From Tomocerus qinae (Eukaryota > Arthropoda > Collembola > Entomobryomorpha > Tomoceridae), in NCBI GenBank assembly GCA_020055645.1, contig CM034546.1, forward strand, positions 80,972,001 through 81,036,000: a stretch of 64,000 nucleotides of DNA. The letters are read 5' to 3'. Below are positions 61,700 to 64,000 of this stretch, piece by piece. Below the pieces are notes generated by a model, which had not been told where the DNA came from, searched no databases, and saw only the letters and a list, made by a program, of their open reading frames with translations. Both the position numbers and the translations under genes were made by a program. The stretch's first letter is position 1. Each line of letters starts with the position of its first letter.

Positions 61700-62350
61700 T
61701 AATCAGAGATATAGAGAGATAGGAAATTGAAATTGTGACGTCAAATTTCATCTCTGTCTCGATCCTTGGTTTATCCTAACAAGCAGTTGTCGTCAATTGG
61801 TTAAGAGCTGACTTTGGAAGTCGCGGAGAGGGAAGGATGAACAATGCATTGGTTGGTATACGGAGTGCAATTCGCTCCCAGCAGGTTTGTTGACATTGCG
61901 GCAGGCTTCTGCAATCTGCAATGCATTATTCATTCGTTCCCTCCACTCTTTTTTACAACCAATAAGTGAAAAGTGGTGGTAAGGATATGTCAGCTAGAAA
62001 TGGGACAACCAAAGAGGTTCTAATAATATTAAGAGAATAGAGTTAAAGTGGAGAATATTTTCTTTATAACATTGATGAATAGCTCCGCCGTAAAACGGCG
62101 CGAATATTTACCGATACCTACTAATAAATCCTTCTACTTCCGCCGTAAAACGGCGCGAAATTTTTACGATACCTACTAATGCATAATCGAAGACAATAGG
62201 GATTGATTTTTGTACCATTGAAAGGCATTACGCTTTTGGCTCTGCAGTTTATAACCTCTTTGGGGACAACTGCATGAAAATTGGAATAACACAGGCAGAT
62301 ACAGCATAGCCAATCTATATCACCTTATATAGTATTTGTAAATCTATTAC
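61700..62350 (+). repeat. Dispersed repeat, copy 2, with hAT-type MITE inserted
   Basis: A direct copy of 49606-49990, split at GGGACAAC by the MITE at 62010-62262. Confidence 0.93.
62010..62262. mobile_element. hAT-type MITE with 8-bp target duplication
   Basis: The ends CAAAGAGGTT and AACCTCTTTG are inverse. GGGACAAC stands on both sides (62002-62009 and 62263-62270). The sister repeat at 49606 has a single such site, almost the same (GAGACAAC). An 8-bp duplication and CA(A)AG ends define the hAT superfamily. The interior holds two GCCGTAAAACGGCGCGAA hairpin-like units about 58 bp apart. Confidence 0.92.
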
Positions 62351-62514
62351 CATAATACCAAAGCTCATAGAAAGTATTATAAGTTGATTGTTTGCTTTAT
62401 ATCTATTGGCAATATCAATGACGAGGACTCACCTAACTATTTAATCCAGGATGTAGTACATAAAGATAAGGCTTGGAAGGTAATTTCAATACTTGATAAA
62501 TAATATTACATGCC

Positions 62515-63185
62515 TACAGTATGGCACTTTAAAAAGTTTTCGTAGGGGTTTTTAAGTATAAGCAATATAATAATGGTTATTTAATTACTACAGACTGATT
62601 TCACTTATTGGTATTGGTTTTATTTCTTGAAAGGTTATAGGCAGTTCGACATTATTACTTATAAACTTTACTAATCAGAGGTGCTTATTGTCCTTTAGTT
62701 GCAATGCATAAAGACAATCGGTAGTTTCAGTCTCCGTTTACAATTGCATCAAAAAAGTAAGGCCCAATGACACGACCATTTAGCATGCCCAACCAAACAA
62801 TGACTTTTGCTTGGCGAGATTTCGTTTCGGATAAGACGGATTCTTTGTACGCTGGTGTGGTAGATCTCTTGAGGCCTCTTGAAGTACCTTCTTTTCGATT
62901 TTCTACCCCCTATCCTTGGAATTCCCTCGTGAATGACTTCGTAATTTCCGTTATCTGGTTAATTGTCACTTGTCACTAGTCGTTCTTTGAATTTTAAAAG
63001 TTGGAAGTGGAACAAGGAGGAACTGGGATGAGCGAGATTACCTATATGCGTTGCAACTAAAGAACAAGATATTGAGCACCTCTGATTAATAAAAGTTGGT
63101 GAACCAAATTAGTCTGTAATTAAATAGCCATATATTGCTTATGCATACAAACTCCTATGAAAACTTTTTAATATTCCATACTGTA
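62515..63185. mobile_element. Foldback/MITE with long inverted arms and TA-CAGT ends
   Basis: It starts TA-CAGTATGG and ends CCATACTG-TA. The arms continue inward for about 200 and 140 bp (AAAAAGTTTTC, AAGCAATATA, TATTTAATTAC, TAATCAGAGGTGCT, TTTAGTTGCAA). CAGT ends and a TA target fit Tc1/mariner. A 70-codon open frame inside (62767-62979) has no recognised transposase motif. Confidence 0.85.
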
Positions 63186-63716
63186 CTTAAACTAATATTA
63201 AGGTGGGGTAATCATATAACAAGTCCAATGTTTTGATGTTTACTCAATAAATCAATCTGAGGTTTAGAGATACAAAGATTATGTAGATCCGTAGCCGTAG
63301 AATGCCATCATCAATTGCCTGAATTACTTAGCTAAACGTTTCACCTGGCTGAAACCTAATTGCAAACTCAACAACCAAAAGGATTAGATTGAAAGTATAT
63401 TATTATTATATTAACCTTTTCGGCACCATATTATTTCTCAAAAAATGTCCCATAGTGACCATGTTTGTTGCCAATAAACTTTCGAAACTCCCTTAGATAT
63501 TATTATGGAAACAAATCTCTGGACCGATAATTTGTTTTCAAAATTATCTCCAGACCGAGTTTTTTTCTACTGGTTACAAAACTTTCAAAATGACAACAGG
63601 ACAAAATACAATACGTTTTGTAGTATTTGTACCAACAATGTGATTCAAACGTAACTATGACAGTCTCTCCCCTTTAGGTGAAGTCAATAGCATGTTGACA
63701 TCAAATTATATCATAT
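63186..63716. other. Unassigned sequence
   Basis: No gene, tandem repeat or inverted repeat recognised. Confidence 0.4.
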
Positions 63717-63820
63717 CTTGGGTTGAGCCAAGGAGCTTTAACTGGTTGTGGTATCCCTTGGTTTCTCTTCGGCCAAGAAACCAAGGGATACCACAACCAG
63801 TTAAAGCTCCTTGGGTTGAG
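63717..63820. repeat. Perfect 39-bp hairpin between 11-bp direct repeats
   Basis: The arms 63728-63766 and 63776-63814 are exact inverses (CCAAGGAGCTTTAACTGGTT...), with the 9-base loop CTTCGGCCA. CTTGGGTTGAG occurs directly before (63717-63727) and at the end (63810-63820). Confidence 0.97.
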
Positions 63821-64000
63821 CGTTCGATCCACATTGTGTACCAAGATGCGTTGATTTTTTTACTCTAGTTGGTATAGTCCCCCCAAACTAACTTTTTGTA
63901 CAGAAAAGATAGGAATCTATCCCTTCTATAGTAACTAAATTAACATAGGGTTAGATTTTTCGCCCGTCTGGTATGTGTTAAAAATGATTTTAACGTGTGA

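Noticed and set aside
62767-62979. 70-codon ORF as a mariner transposase
   Set aside because: The surrounding element has Tc1/mariner-like ends, but the translation shows no DDE/D motif.
63815-63840. tRNA/SINE B-box (GCGTTCGATCC)
   Set aside because: No A-box precedes it at the right distance once the hairpin is considered; kept only as a coincidence.

Overview
The window is nuclear DNA of an arthropod, most likely a hexapod. It is AT-rich, has spliced genes with GT-AG introns, and is packed with transposons, satellites and inverted repeats. The host genes that can be read are a complete secreted chloride-type alpha-amylase (minus, 40567-44623, ten exons), a tandem decayed amylase copy (minus, 17047-39881), a six-exon odorant-binding protein gene (plus, 14775-16727), the 3' end of a WSD1/DGAT-like acyltransferase gene (plus, 50981-51561) and an unrecognised intact 178-codon ORF (plus, 56907-57443). 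The classical odorant-binding protein points to Hexapoda; I cannot go lower from the sequence alone.

Layout. 1-2900: 5' part of a decayed non-LTR retrotransposon on the minus strand. 3251-4239: a 20-bp satellite. 5615-6847: a decayed Penelope-like element. 7945-8036: a short 28S rRNA fragment that ends at the known R1 insertion site. 8.3-14.4 kb: small TIR elements and tandem repeats. 14.8-17.1 kb: the OBP gene, tail to tail with the last two exons of the amylase pseudogene. 17511-33254: a giant palindrome with near-identical 3.4-kb arms. Its centre is a set of direct and inverted 1-kb modules plus an endonuclease-less Penelope-like element that carries an extra ORF1. 33.5-39.9 kb: the rest of the amylase pseudogene. 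Its first intron holds an antisense 844-codon DDE-transposase/SWIM zinc-finger ORF. 40.5-44.7 kb: the intact amylase with TATA box and poly(A) signal. 45.1-47.1 kb: three transposons nested in one another. 47.3-50.8 kb: tandem repeats, MITEs and hairpins. 50.9-57.5 kb: acyltransferase tail, a second decayed LINE and the orphan ORF. 57.6-64 kb: simple and tandem repeats, a tRNA-derived SINE, foldback elements and a hAT-type MITE.

How it fits together. The two amylases are a tandem duplication with the same exon phases and near-equal exon lengths. The downstream copy has lost function through frameshifts, a partly deleted exon and a lost splice donor. Roughly 16.3 kb of repeat DNA (the palindrome) now separates its exon 8 from exon 9. 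The palindrome ends lie inside a small repeat that had already invaded exon 9, so the palindrome looks like an inverted duplication formed in place rather than a simple transposon. An assembly artefact must be excluded first. No novel multi-gene system (defence, biosynthetic or other) is visible. The most notable objects are the palindrome with its modules, the ORF1-bearing Penelope-like element, the 28S/R1-site fragment and the SWIM-DDE ORF.
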